Source: Platycnemis pennipes (taxonomy: Eukaryota; Arthropoda; Insecta; Odonata; Platycnemididae). Taken from it: a DNA stretch of 64,000 bases. Where the stretch lies: NCBI GenBank assembly GCA_933228895.1, contig OW121852.1, positions 53,920,872 to 53,984,871 on the forward strand, written 5' to 3'. Position 1 is the first letter of the stretch, and every line of letters begins with the position of its first letter. The translations under genes and the position numbers were made by a program. Of this stretch, positions 34,146-45,838 are shown in pieces. A model generated the notes under the pieces. It made no database searches. It was not told where the DNA came from and worked only from the letters and a program-made list of their open reading frames with translations.

Positions 34146-37100
34146 AATCTACAGGAATTTTTATTCAAAATCTCTAGTGTTAAACAACAGGAGTAATGGC
34201 ACTAGTTATTTTGAGTAATTCGTCCAAATTTATTGATGCAAATGGCGTATTACATCACAAGAGTTGAGAGTGCCCGTTGGTAAAAACGAGTCTTCAGATG
34301 ATAGGCATGTGGGCCTTAACGCATGTGTTATTGTTAAAGCCCAAAAAATCTGAGTCTTCCCTTCAAAGCAGGGTAAGCAGAGTGGCTGCTGGATTGCATA
34401 TTGGGTTGAATTTAAAACGCTAATTATATAAGCTTCTAGTTAAAATAAAAATTAAAGAAGTGCTATTTCTGTTAAGTTTATAAACGTGTCAACTTAATTA
34501 CAAAATTAATGGAATATATTCTAAAGTAATGAATATATTAAACCTTTACCTTTGTGAGTTCTGTTGGGAAAATATCACCCCCAACGTTGTAGTTTAAATG
34601 AAATTAGCATTCGCTATAATATATCAACGCAGTTTTTTTGCTAAGGGAATAAAACAAGCAACTTTAACGTAACAGTCGATTAAGCAGAAATTTGGCGCTT
34701 AAAAATTTTCACCAATTCACCCTACTCGAAAACACTGAGATAACTAACTCCATTACATATAGGTTTCAAAATCAAGGTTGTCCCTAACTCATAGCACCCG
34801 GTGCCAAGAGAACAATGGTATCTCTCAATAGATACCAACTTTACTGTTTTAGATATTTACAATTATTTAATCTTTTTTGTTTTTCAACGCTCCTGAAGTA
34901 CTTTAGGTACTCTTCTCGCATTGGGATGGGTAAGTTAGAAAATCTTCCCTGTCAGAACATATTTTCCGCCCAATTCATGGTCACTTTCGAGAGTCCATGA
35001 CCAAAAGGCAATGTTACCAACCCTTAATGTAGTATGTTCCAATACTAAATAGCAAAAATGGGGGACACTAATGTTTGTCCAATGTGGTCTTTTGGTAGAC
35101 GGAAATTACTTCTATTTCGATTTTTGAGGCAGAATAGAGATGAACAATTATGTTGTTTGATCACTTGTCATTGTTTCATGATAATATTCTAAAATAATTT
35201 GAACTTTGAAGTGTTTTAATTAAACAAATTACTATCTACTCATCTACATCAGCTATCTACTCGCAGGTTCATCCCCTGAAAAATACACGTATAGCTTGAC
35301 AATTTGTAACGCGACCTAAAGCCATTTCAGAAAATGCTGTAGCTTCGGTATCCTTCATAACTGTGATATAGCAATTGAAATGAAATCTATTTTTCGTATA
35401 AATCAGACTTATCTTTCTCTCATTAAGTGCAAGCAAAGAAAAATGAGTTTAACATTCACGTTTTACTAATCGATTTGGAGTAGTTTTTTTTATAAATTTT
35501 TAATGCCATACCTGGAAGTTTATTCCTACTTCCCTGACAATCCATCCATACTACATCTCACTACACACTTCCATTTGCTTTATCCTACTTTGAACTTCTC
35601 AGATTATTCTTATTTTCCAAAAATTGATGGCCAGTTAGGTATTACAAGAATTTAGAATGTTTGAGAAACTAGATGAAAGCCTTCTGCAACTGAAAACATT
35701 TCATTGCAATCATGCCCATCACAACTGCATCAAACACTAACTATTACTTTTCAGGTGCACTCTAAGGCCTGGAAACATTAGTTAATTATGCGCAATATGG
35801 TCTCCAATTGTATGCACCTAAATGTACAACAAAAGTTAATCAAATTCTGAAAACTATGAGGTAACTAAAACAACTCATAACGGTTTCCTTTTTTCGATTC
35901 TGAAGTCGAATCTGTGGACGTGACACTTCGTGGACTTCTCGTAATTCAGAAGTAGGGGAGAACTGTGACTCTCATCTCGGTAATTGGTATGGTGTACCTT
36001 GGGAATGAGTGTGTCATCGTCCCGGATCCATCTCTTACTGCTCGGAGAACTTCGTCCCCCGGAGGCAAGAATCTCTGCGCTCGGAAACGCTTCAACTCAA
36101 AACTCATGACGACGAGAGCGCTAAGCTGGGAAACAGATCTAGGTTATGGTGAAATGACGTCCACTAAAATCCAGAGTCCACGTGAATGGCACAATGAAAG
36201 CCGAAAATTCACGGGTAAAATCTCGGTAAGATTGTATTTTTCGAAATTAATCTCGAATCAATGTAGCCATAAAATTTTCAGGGACTTGAAAAACTTGAGG
36301 TTAAATCGAAAATTATCGATACATTTGCTGAAAGCATGGTTAATTCATGTGATTTGTTTCAATGATCAAGGGAGGAGAAGTAAGTGCCAAATGCCTTGAT
36401 TGTTTTGAGAAGTCTTCGTTTTACAATTAGTCAAGAACTTAAAAGAATCGTGTAAACCTTCAAACATTTCCTAGAAAAATATAACTTTAGATAACATGGT
36501 ATGGAAATGATGTTCTACTTTCATTCTCCTAATAGCTGTATTAATTTCTTGAGGGCTGTATGGGCCCCTACAGTAGCATGAAGATTAATGAGAGAAAGAT
36601 AACTGAAACTCAATGGTAGGTTGAAGATGATAATATATTTTTATGAGAGCAAATGTTATACTCATTATGCTCTCTAATATTAGCAAATAGTTACTGTTAG
36701 GTATACCGTGGCCATGCAACTCTATCTCCACGAGAGTAAATATATTTTAAAAAATGAAGGTCGAAGATTAGAGAAGAAGATGGTCACGAAAGAGAAAGGT
36801 CCAGAACGTATCGTTCTCGTGGTTATTTTTCTACATTGACTCCAAATATAGGCTGAAAGGAGACTAGCATTATTTACGCAAAACTCTCACGATATGAATA
36901 TGTAACGATATTCGTTCTCTTACTCTCTAAGAGATTACGAGAAATCCCGTAGCATTAGGCTAGAAAATGAGCCAGTTGACAATAAAACATGTATTAAGGC
37001 AATTTTTTAAGCTTACAAGCTTTTCGAAGGAAATGGAAAGTGGACGGGGTTGCATAAGGAAACGCCAAAAGTGAAAGTGTGGACGTCCTGATAGCAAGAA

Positions 37101-38099
37101 TAGGAATGAGGTCGATTCACTTAACCGTAGTTGGTATGGGGATAAATATTCACAGATTAAACTTGAGATGATGAACCATCACAAGTGTTTTTATCCGCAA
37201 TTTATTTCTTGCTAGTGCCCAAAGTTCATTATTCTTGGTGGTGAAGTGCTAGTAACAAAGAATAACCTGAATTGAGAATCGGAAATGCGGTAGTATTTGA
37301 CGTTTTAGTCATAAATTAGTACTGGTACTCATAATTTATATCATTGCAATAAGGAATATCCTAAGCACAGCATGAGAGTCTAAGCAATCCGAAGAAAGTC
37401 GTGCAAAATCGACGTTTTGTGGTCTTTTCAGTGGGATCTATATTGGGCCCCATTATTAGTCAAAGTTATTTCTGACTTTCGAAGACTCTGTAGGTTCGAA
37501 TATTGGGAAACTCAACTGGACTGGTGGGTTAAACGGTGATGTCACCAAAAGATGAAAGTTGTTTCTATCATATAATGTTTTCCATCAATAATCAGTATTA
37601 TTTTAAATATTAATTTCGTGCGTCGCTTGTTAACTTACATAATTTTAAGCCAACACAGCGGTTGAACAAACATTTTAAGCGGCGTTACTCTCTCGTCCGT
37701 TACAGATGTAAAAAAACTCGGTGAGTCATACGTTCTCTTTAAGAGGTGAGAGAGCACTCCAATGTAATTGAAACTGGTTTCTTGAATAAATAAAACTTAT
37801 AGACCTCCACCTCCAACGCTGGACACAGGTTGAGGGCTTTTCCGTGAGTACACAAATACCTGCATATCTATCTGTTGCTTGGCATGAGCCGAGAGGATTT
37901 TATTTTTTCGTCAACATGCTGCGCCTCTCTTTGCGAGCGAACATTCCTCTGGGGCTTAGTAATGAAGACTTCTCGCGCATGTTTGTTCCAGAGATCTCTT
38001 GCACACGAATACGTCCTTGGAAAGAGGAAGGTGACCCCGAAATATGAATGGATCGACATATTTTCCGACTTCAAGGAAATGAATGAATAAGGGTGTTCT
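34146..38099. other. AT-rich stretch
   Basis: About 4 kb. A 144-residue frame on the + strand at 35965-36399 is the longest in an AT-rich context, but its sequence suggests no family and no splice or poly(A) context was found. A TCTACTCATCTACATCAGC string near 35237 resembles low-complexity motifs common in repeats. No RNA gene was seen. Confidence 0.35.
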
Positions 38100-38165
38100 C
38101 ACTACCCCCTCCCCCCATTTCTCTTTCCCTCGGTCCCCTCATTTCCCTTTCTCACCTCTTCTTCC
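38100..38165. other. Short C/T-rich tract
   Basis: CCCCCTCCCCCCATTTCTC and similar sequence form a small pyrimidine tract like those of the larger islands. No function is shown. Confidence 0.4.
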
Positions 38166-38409
38166 GTGAGTCAAGCCAAGGCCTCGTCCGTATTTGTGGA
38201 ATACCAGCTCTGTTTTGACGAAATAAATCAATATCGGCGAGGAGAGAAAGGAAGTAAACGCTTGGAGTCGGATTGGACTAGGAGGAGGAAGAAAAAGGAA
38301 TGGGAAGGTTGGGGAGGTAGCGACAGAGAAATCGACAATGTTGGAATCAAGTTCTCCGTTTTTTTTTGGAAAGTGAGGAAAATATTGGACTGGGGAGGGT
38401 AAAATGAGG

Positions 38410-38545
38410 AATGAAAATATTCCTTAATACTGAGTAAAAATTATTTTTCGAAGTATCAGTACCATCTTCAGGTACATACCTCAGCTGAAAAGGTAGCTGA
38501 TGAATACGACGAAAAATAACGAGTACCCAGTAATTCATTTAGGAA
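38410..38545. mobile_element. Second inverted Penelope-like relic
   Basis: Bases 38442-38457 and 38505-38520 are inverted copies matching at 14 of 16 positions. Outside this core the minus-strand unit reads GTACCTGAAGATGG...CGAAAAATAA and the plus-strand unit reads GTAGCTGATGA...CGAAAAATAA, and both continue to a similar AATAA(N)5-ACNCAGTA. CTGA(A)GATG followed by a short stem and CGAAA is the degenerate hammerhead-like signature of Penelope-like pseudo-LTRs. The plus unit even has a consensus CTGATGA box (38498-38504), but its cleavage triplet is not conserved. No target duplication or coding remnant was found. Confidence 0.4.
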
Positions 38546-41500
38546 AATTGCACAGAGTTAAAATAGTTTCCAACACGTGAATTTCAGAAAGGTTAATGCC
38601 TATGCAATTGAGCTGAAAATAAGGAACAAAACAAGATAGTAATTGTGTTAGGTTTATAGAAGGAAAATGAGAAGGCCAAATAGGGGGAGGGAGGGAAGAG
38701 CAGGATGAAGATAGGCGAGTCTTCCTACGGAGCAATTTATCCAAACTGTGACACTCTATTTGTGCAACCTAACGGGTAGACCACTTTACGTCCACGAGCA
38801 GTCGGGACTGTCAATTTAACACGTATTCCAGTTAACATCTTCGTTCTCCTGCTCGCTCGAACGCAAAATCTAAACGAGGACACCGATAGATAGGCGGATG
38901 CCGGAATATATCTCAGCGGCGAGGAAAACTTTTCAATTCGTGAGCCATTCAAATTTCGTCGACCATTTGACAAATTTTGTTTTTGGAAATACTGCCTGGA
39001 TTTACACTCCGAATAATTACACTCACACCATTGTTCCAGAGTGATAAAGATTGAATCAGAGGAATATTTTGACCGTCGTATTTTCAAATAGCATGGAGTG
39101 AAAATTGCGTTCCGATTCATATGCTGTCTTTCATCCCACAATTTTCAATAGTCCTATCCCATCGGTTTCACTGAAAATGACAGATGTCAATCGAATATCA
39201 TCACTTGTTCACGGCTAAAGACAAGTGGACGAACTAATCCTCTTCGTAAATCGATTATAAGAGCGAAGAGATAATAACACAAATGCCCATGTCTACATTT
39301 TATCGAGTACAAGTTCAATCCTTAGTATTTAATTATAACTTAAATAAAATTCTTTCGTATTTGAATCTGCATCCATTCCTCAAATGTATGACTAATGGAC
39401 TAGTCTAATGTACTAAGAAATGACAGCAGAACAATCATGAAATCTTTCATTAAATAACACTCGATGTTTCCTTCTTTTTAAAGTTGCAGTTATTTGAACG
39501 TTTGTAATAAAATGTTTTCTTCGAAGGTGACAGCAGACACAATTTTCAATGAGGTAATCATGCGGTTGTTATCAAATCTTCCTTAGGAAAAGGATACAAA
39601 TTCTTTGAGGCATTTTTATTGCAGTTGACAGGCCATAAATTGATTTTTGTTTTTATGAGGATAGTGTTTTAGTGTGTTTAATAAACGTGAACGAGTGAAT
39701 TTCAAAGACAGTTTCTTTCTTAAGCTTCCAGAAAGTAGACATAATTGTTTTACTCGCTCCCTACCTTTTCAATACAGCATTGGCGTTGCAAACTCTCGGA
39801 CACGAACTAAAAACACCTGGGAAATACATTAAACTTTCCGAACTCTATTCTCGGAATAAGTGCAGGACGAAAATGTACTTTCTTTTTTCATCTTGTGCCG
39901 TCCGTAAGTGTGCATCCTTCTTTCAAGATGAACAGGATTGGGAGCATGGATCGATGGAAGCGTGCCAAATCGTTGTATGTCCTCAATGCAGTCGGGAGGA
40001 AGAGAGAGAGAGCATTTGAGAAGAGAGAAGTTTGGGGCCGCCCTAATGGATTGGAAAACATCGCCTCTGCGCCCAAGATACACGCACGGTTCCTACCTTG
40101 GTCGCGCTCGAGAACGCTGCATTCAGAGAGAGAGACATATGGTTTAAAGGATTCACGATAAAGTTGCCTAATAATGTCTCGGTTTTTGTCCTAATAGTCG
40201 TATAAAAGGCTTTTTTAATTTCATGGTTTAAAATCGCTATCGCAAAACGGGCACCAGCTTATGCTGAAAATAAATATATTCTCCATAAAAAAGTTAAATG
40301 CAGATTGCAATAAAATTGTTCACTCCTAGGTAAGTGTGGTAGGTAAGAATAGACCTAACCCTTGCCTTCTTTTACGGCATACAAAATACGCGCAGGGATC
40401 GCGAGAATTAGTAAAATCAACCATACTTCTCAGCCTGGTGAGTCCGTTCGAAGATACTTCAGCCCATGGTGATGCAAGTAAAAGCTAAACCCTGTACCTG
40501 GCTGGTGCCTTGCCATCTTCGTATCATTTGAAACTATTGATGAAAATTTTAAAAAACTTAAAATGTTATCCGCTATCCTTAAAAGCCTTTCCAAAAATTA
40601 CTCTTCCTCAATATCATCCTCTCAATGCCAAAACAAACAAATTTTTTTAGGTACCACTCTACCGAGTCAGTTGCCATCGGCAAGTATGCCGTAATATTCC
40701 CCCGAAGAAAATATAAATCGCATGATATATTTTGAGCGCTCAGTCTGTATATAATGCATACCAGTCGGTTGGTATACGACTCATTTTAAATCGATTTTCT
40801 GGAAAGCGAGGCAGTCGGGAGAGTGCTTTCTTTCGTCTCGAAGCGAGCGCTTATATTCACCTTGGATCACGGACTCGGGATTCGTAAACTAGAGACAAAA
40901 GAAAAGCAATATAAGAAAGATATAGGCATACATTTGATATTTCTTATCCACTGTCACGACAATGCCGATGAAATAGTGTTGCTTTCTTTTCAAAATCTCA
41001 ACACAACGGTGGTCCCGGTATAGCTGAAATTCGTCGAAATCAATGTTTTCTGTACGTGGTGGAAGTTCTCAAAGAAATTGAAACTTCTGAGTTCATATGT
41101 ACCTACTCTAATATTTTCGGAATTTTAGATTAAATCTGGAGAGCGCTACTTGGCAAAGAGAAACTTGTGCGTAGAACTCTTGTTCACGAGCCTGCAAACG
41201 TAAATTTTAATGGAACACCTCTCAAAGTCATTATATACTCTGCCATAGTGCTTCGTTCCACAGTTTCTTTCCCTCAAATGTCATTGAAGTGATACACAGA
41301 TTAAATAAATATATCTTTCTAGCATGGCATTGGACTTTCGTCGCAATTATTTTTGTCGCCAATTCGTCTATGCAGAAGCATGAAGAATGGTGATGCCTCC
41401 GAAGAACTAAGGTCGACGAATATAAACTAAAACACGTAAGTATTCCGCACAATTATATGTATAAACATATTCACTATTTTTGAACACGAAATAACCAGAA

Positions 41501-42340
41501 ACTATTGCTGACATTTGAATGTCAATAAAACTTTCAATTGACGACTTACTTAAGCAATAAATCAACGGTATCAAAAATTAGAGTACGTCCGTATGTAAAT
41601 TTTAAAATCCAAATATTTCACGCTAAAATTGGGTGTCTAAATGTAGGATCGTTAGTCTGATGGAGTGGTTCTATTTGTTTTTGCTGTGAGAAAATTCAGC
41701 CAAAGAGCTGTAATTATTTGCTTGGAGAATCAAAATTTAGTACCTACATATCATTTAACAGCTCGGTTGACCTCCTAGCTTAGCCTAGTAAAAAGGGAAC
41801 CCTTAATATTTCTAAGTACTGACCGCCATGACCAAAAACAGAAGAGTAAAAAGTGAATTATAATCCTGTTTGTTTAAGTGCTGCCTGCAGGCCGAAGTAT
41901 TTTTTTCGACATGGAACTTCGTTTCAGGAGGGAAACGCCGTCATCAGAACACTCAGAACGATTGGCCAGGAGATGATTTCACGCCAACTCCGTTCATGCC
42001 CCAAATGCGAAGTAGGATACCAACTTGTCATGTGTGATGAATGACACGCGAATAGACGGTTGTGTAAGCCCTGATGGATTACGAACCAGAATAAAATACA
42101 GAATAGAAATTTGTAGGTAAATGGCTCATATAGGACATATTAACCACGATAATTAGCGTAGGAATAAGTGCAACAATAAGTGGGGTAGGGCCGTCCCTGC
42201 TCAAATTCCTTGCAGCTACGCTTAAGCAGGAAATGCTGCTAGAATATTTGCTTGGAGTTTGCTTTCAAGCTGAGGGCAATATTACAGAGCAAACAAAAAA
42301 AACCTCAATTCAGCCAATGACACCAAAACTCAGGAGAAAA

Positions 42341-42352
42341 GGGGGGGGGGGG
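42341..42352. repeat. Poly-G run
   Basis: Twelve consecutive G residues follow AGGAGAAAA in an otherwise AT-rich region. Confidence 0.9.
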
Positions 42353-43267
42353 TTGTTTTTGGTACACCAAAAGCAAATATGGGTAACACTTGAATACTAA
42401 AAACTGTCCTATTAACAATCTCAGTAAATCTAAGTATTAAACGTAATTCAATTTCCTCCAGAGGTACGGATGAGCGCTGATGCATCAGCCAGCTTGATTC
42501 CCTTGGCATAGTTTACCTTCGACGGGTAAATTTAGTCAGATAAATGGTCGGTTCAGAAGCAGACTTCCCAACTGTACGATATTATCTGCAAGTCGAAGCA
42601 TGTTTTCATGGTGTTGATTGTTGAAGCATGATAAAATTAATCCAAATTAATGAAATGTATTGATATTTTTTCGGAATCAGAATGAGAATAGTAGTTTTCG
42701 AAGAAAATTTCAATTCAATTCGAATTAATCAACATTCTACGCATAATAAATTCCCGTTATGAAATGAGTGTTGCAAAGCCAGAAAAGCCTGAGAGTATTG
42801 CCGAAAAGTAATTTGAAGCCCAAGGAAGTTTTACCATTTTAACAATTTTACCATTTTTGTGGCAGTTACGATAGTATCTCACCTTTTTTGACTGATTGTT
42901 TTCTCTAATTAAGGAATTATTACGAATAGGTCAGGCTTTCTTTTCTTAGGTCGTTGGCATGAAAATTATGGAGCTAGGCTATTTTTGAGGACTGAACTAG
43001 CCTTATAAATCGAGATTTGTTACGTTTCCAAGTGTAATTTTTCACTTGTCACAGGATATTAGAGGCACCATATCATCAGAATCTGGCAATAGCAAAGGAG
43101 ACCCAAAGAGCACATACCATGTGCTGCAGGCCAAGTCTTTAGATCAGTAGGGTTTCGGACAGATTTAGTCCTTGCGAATAAAAAAGTAACTCGTAAACGT
43201 GGATGCCGTGGAAGAGTTGAGCCTTGATATTTGAATGCGTCCTACTCAGCCACAGTTAAATCGATAT

Positions 43268-43284
43268 GGGAGGGAGGGAGGGAG
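43268..43284. repeat. (GGGA)n microsatellite
   Basis: Four GGGA units in tandem; four G-triplets with single-base loops make a G-quadruplex possible on the + strand. Confidence 0.8.
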
Positions 43285-44689
43285 ATGTTGGCAAAGGGCA
43301 CGTGAGCAAATGCTAATTATTCGAGTTGTTATACTGGCCTGTGGTAAAATTTTAGCTGTTTTCCTCTGGGAATAATGGAAATTAGTTAAATTTTTCCTAT
43401 CACTTTTCGTTAGTGACCATCCGACTGCATATTTTGTCCAACATTTTGTTTACTGCATAGCTCCATTGCCTACAGATATTTCGAAGCCATTTTAATTATT
43501 AGGCATAGTGCAAATTCATTATCACCACACTTTCTTAAAGGTTATTGAGAGTATTAATTATCATGCGTCACGAGACGTTAGGCAAAACCATCACCCTTGA
43601 TAAGCTCGAATTTTCATCAGGGAGCAAATGCAATTTTCGTGTACTCTGTTGGTTTGCGAGGAGAAATTGAGAAGTTTGATTACATTTTTTCAGTTAGTGC
43701 ATAGAGTTAACTACCATGAAACCCAACTTTCTTAAGGAAATAATCAATGAGACAAAGGAAATTTGGCAGCTATTATCCTGATCCTTAGTGGAAATTAAGT
43801 AGCTAATTCAAATGACGAATTTGTAACAGTACTGAGTTATTCCTTTTTCGAAGGGATTTAAAAAGTATCAGGTTTCTGTCTTGCTCATTGCATTACAGTA
43901 CCTAGTTATCTATGTATTTATAATGCACATTTCTGAGGATGTTTTGCACGATATCCGAATATGTAACTCTCCGGTTTCATATCACTTGGACCATTTCGAT
44001 GTTTCTCTGCATGGATTATTCTTTTAAATGTTTTAATATAAGAAATATTTCGGTTGAATTTTTTTCCTCGAATCTCAGCATAAATGAAACTTTTGTCCAA
44101 ATGGATTCTACTCGCTCACTGGTATTAAACGAGATTTTTACGTACCCATTCATCGTGAGGCGAAGATAAAGTTATCATATTCACATATTTCCACGAGAAA
44201 GTAAAAAAGAGGGAACGGAAAATTAAAAGCAAGGGAAAAAATTGATGCAAAGAAATTAAAATTGATTGAGAAAAACACTGACCTAGATAGTAAAGTATTT
44301 CAACAATTGTATCCACGTAATCAGATGTTTTCCATAGTACAATTGTTTTCTGTTGCGAAAATTTATAAGATTACAACTTTATAACTAGACATGAATGCAC
44401 GTAACTTCATTCTAATGAAGAAAATATTGAATTTTTAACAAATACCTGATAGTTAACAATCATCAAAAATCTCATTCCCCATATTCTACGTTTGCGAGAG
44501 GAAGCACCATTTGAAGAGCGGACTTCAAGGATAAAATGAAATTCGAGAAGTCAAGGCCGCTTTAATTTTTTCCAAATCCGTCGGCTGACCTCACGCGGAA
44601 GTCAAAAGACTCGGCCAGCCCATGCATCTTCGTGTCCCATTCTCATAGGGAATTCCTTATCGGACGGTGATGAGAGGGCAGAGGACTTT

Positions 44690-44960
44690 GTTTCATCAGG
44701 CGTGCTCCTAACTACTCTCCGATCGTTATTATCTCTTGGTCCCTTGGTGCCAACAGCGACTCAATGGCCGGGAAATGCTCCTAACCGCTCCCACGCCTCT
44801 TTCCCCTGTCAAACTTTCCTCCTCTTCGCCCCGACCCCTCCCTTTGCTCATCTTCAACCCCGACCCCAGAGCTTTAGATTATTTTCTGATGACTCTTCGT
44901 ACTCTATTTCGTCTACACCAGTCGTTTTTCCCCTTATCTTTTTCAGTTATCTGCAATGAG
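44690..44960. other. C/T-rich island
   Basis: About 270 bases of pyrimidine-rich + strand sequence with a few CpG. Overlapping Pro/Ser-rich frames of 75 and 85 residues are low-complexity. Confidence 0.4.
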
Positions 44961-45800
44961 TGACTCTTCATGCTTGGGACGCATTGGTACGCCTAATGTC
45001 TCCATATTATGAGTCTTCTCTCTCTATCTCCCAACTTTTTTCCAAATGCTTCTTTTTTAACTAGTCCTTAAGCGAAAATTATCAACCACTCGGAGTGAAA
45101 TATGAAGGAAGACCTCATTTTAATCGAAGTTCTGCTCAGCGCCAAGATAAATAGGAGTTGCAACGGCTAAAAATTACTTACAGCCATATGCCCTGTTCAG
45201 AATATTTCATGAAATGAAATACATAGTAGTAATTTCTATCTTTTCATTTTTTCGTGAAGTTAAGGCAGAAAAGTTTATAATTTTGATGTTTTTGCATACT
45301 TCACCGAATAGTTCACCTTGTTGACTTTATTACGGAACCTATTGCACAGAAAGCATTTGGAATTTTTTTTACGAATATAATTACGAAGAAGTGTATTTTG
45401 TCACCAGAACAGAATATTTCTACGGAAACACAAATACTGGAACGATGCATTATATATTTCACTGTTTCCACGTAATTATTCATAGAGAGTGCTATTTCCC
45501 TGTAGTTGAGAAAGGTAAGGAGAAAAAAGTTTATACGCACATAGATTTTTACGGTGGTTAGAGGAAATTTGGGTCCATAAAGTATTTTGAAAAGATGAAA
45601 TATAGGAATTCAACGTGAAAGCGATAAGCTAAGTAAATATTTTGTGACTGCATTTTAAGTCCATTGACTTGTTTTGTTATCGAAGAGGAATTTAAAACTG
45701 TTTTCTAAACACTTCTTAAAGACGACTGAGGAATCCGAGTGATACAATGAAACGACAAATCCCCATTCACTTAAATTAGATTTTCCTCCTCATAATAAGA

Positions 45801-45838
45801 TAACTTTATATTGCAGAGAATAAAGCAATATAAAGTTA
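45801..45838. repeat. Perfect 14-bp inverted repeat (hairpin)
   Basis: TAACTTTATATTGC at 45801-45814 is the exact reverse complement of GCAATATAAAGTTA at 45825-45838, with a 10-base loop. It is AT-rich, so chance is possible, but 14 perfect pairs is notable. Confidence 0.7.

Larger units (their letters stand above)
38546..44689. other. AT-rich stretch
   Basis: About 6.1 kb. A 134-residue minus-strand frame (38737-39141) and overlapping frames at 39780-40160 sit in slightly richer sequence but have no recognisable domain. A 12-G run lies at 42341-42352 and a GGGA repeat at 43268-43284. Nothing else can be supported. Confidence 0.35.

Noticed and set aside
35965..36399. 144-codon frame in AT-rich DNA
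   Set aside because: Its length is unusual for the local composition, but the peptide is unrecognised and no acceptor, donor or poly(A) context was seen. Conservation data would be needed to revive it.
37470..37510. GGTTCGAATATTG, a B-box-like string
   Set aside because: The upstream A box is not convincing, and no tRNA fold, SINE body or tail could be traced.
38737..39141. 134-codon minus-strand frame
   Set aside because: No family resemblance, no clear splice signals, and scattered composition. Kept only as an unexplained open frame.
40741..40785. TATA-like TATATAATG with a nearby CAGTCGG string, as a core promoter
   Set aside because: Spacing is too short for TATA-to-initiator and no transcribed unit follows; ATACCA/TGGTAT is only a 6-bp hairpin.
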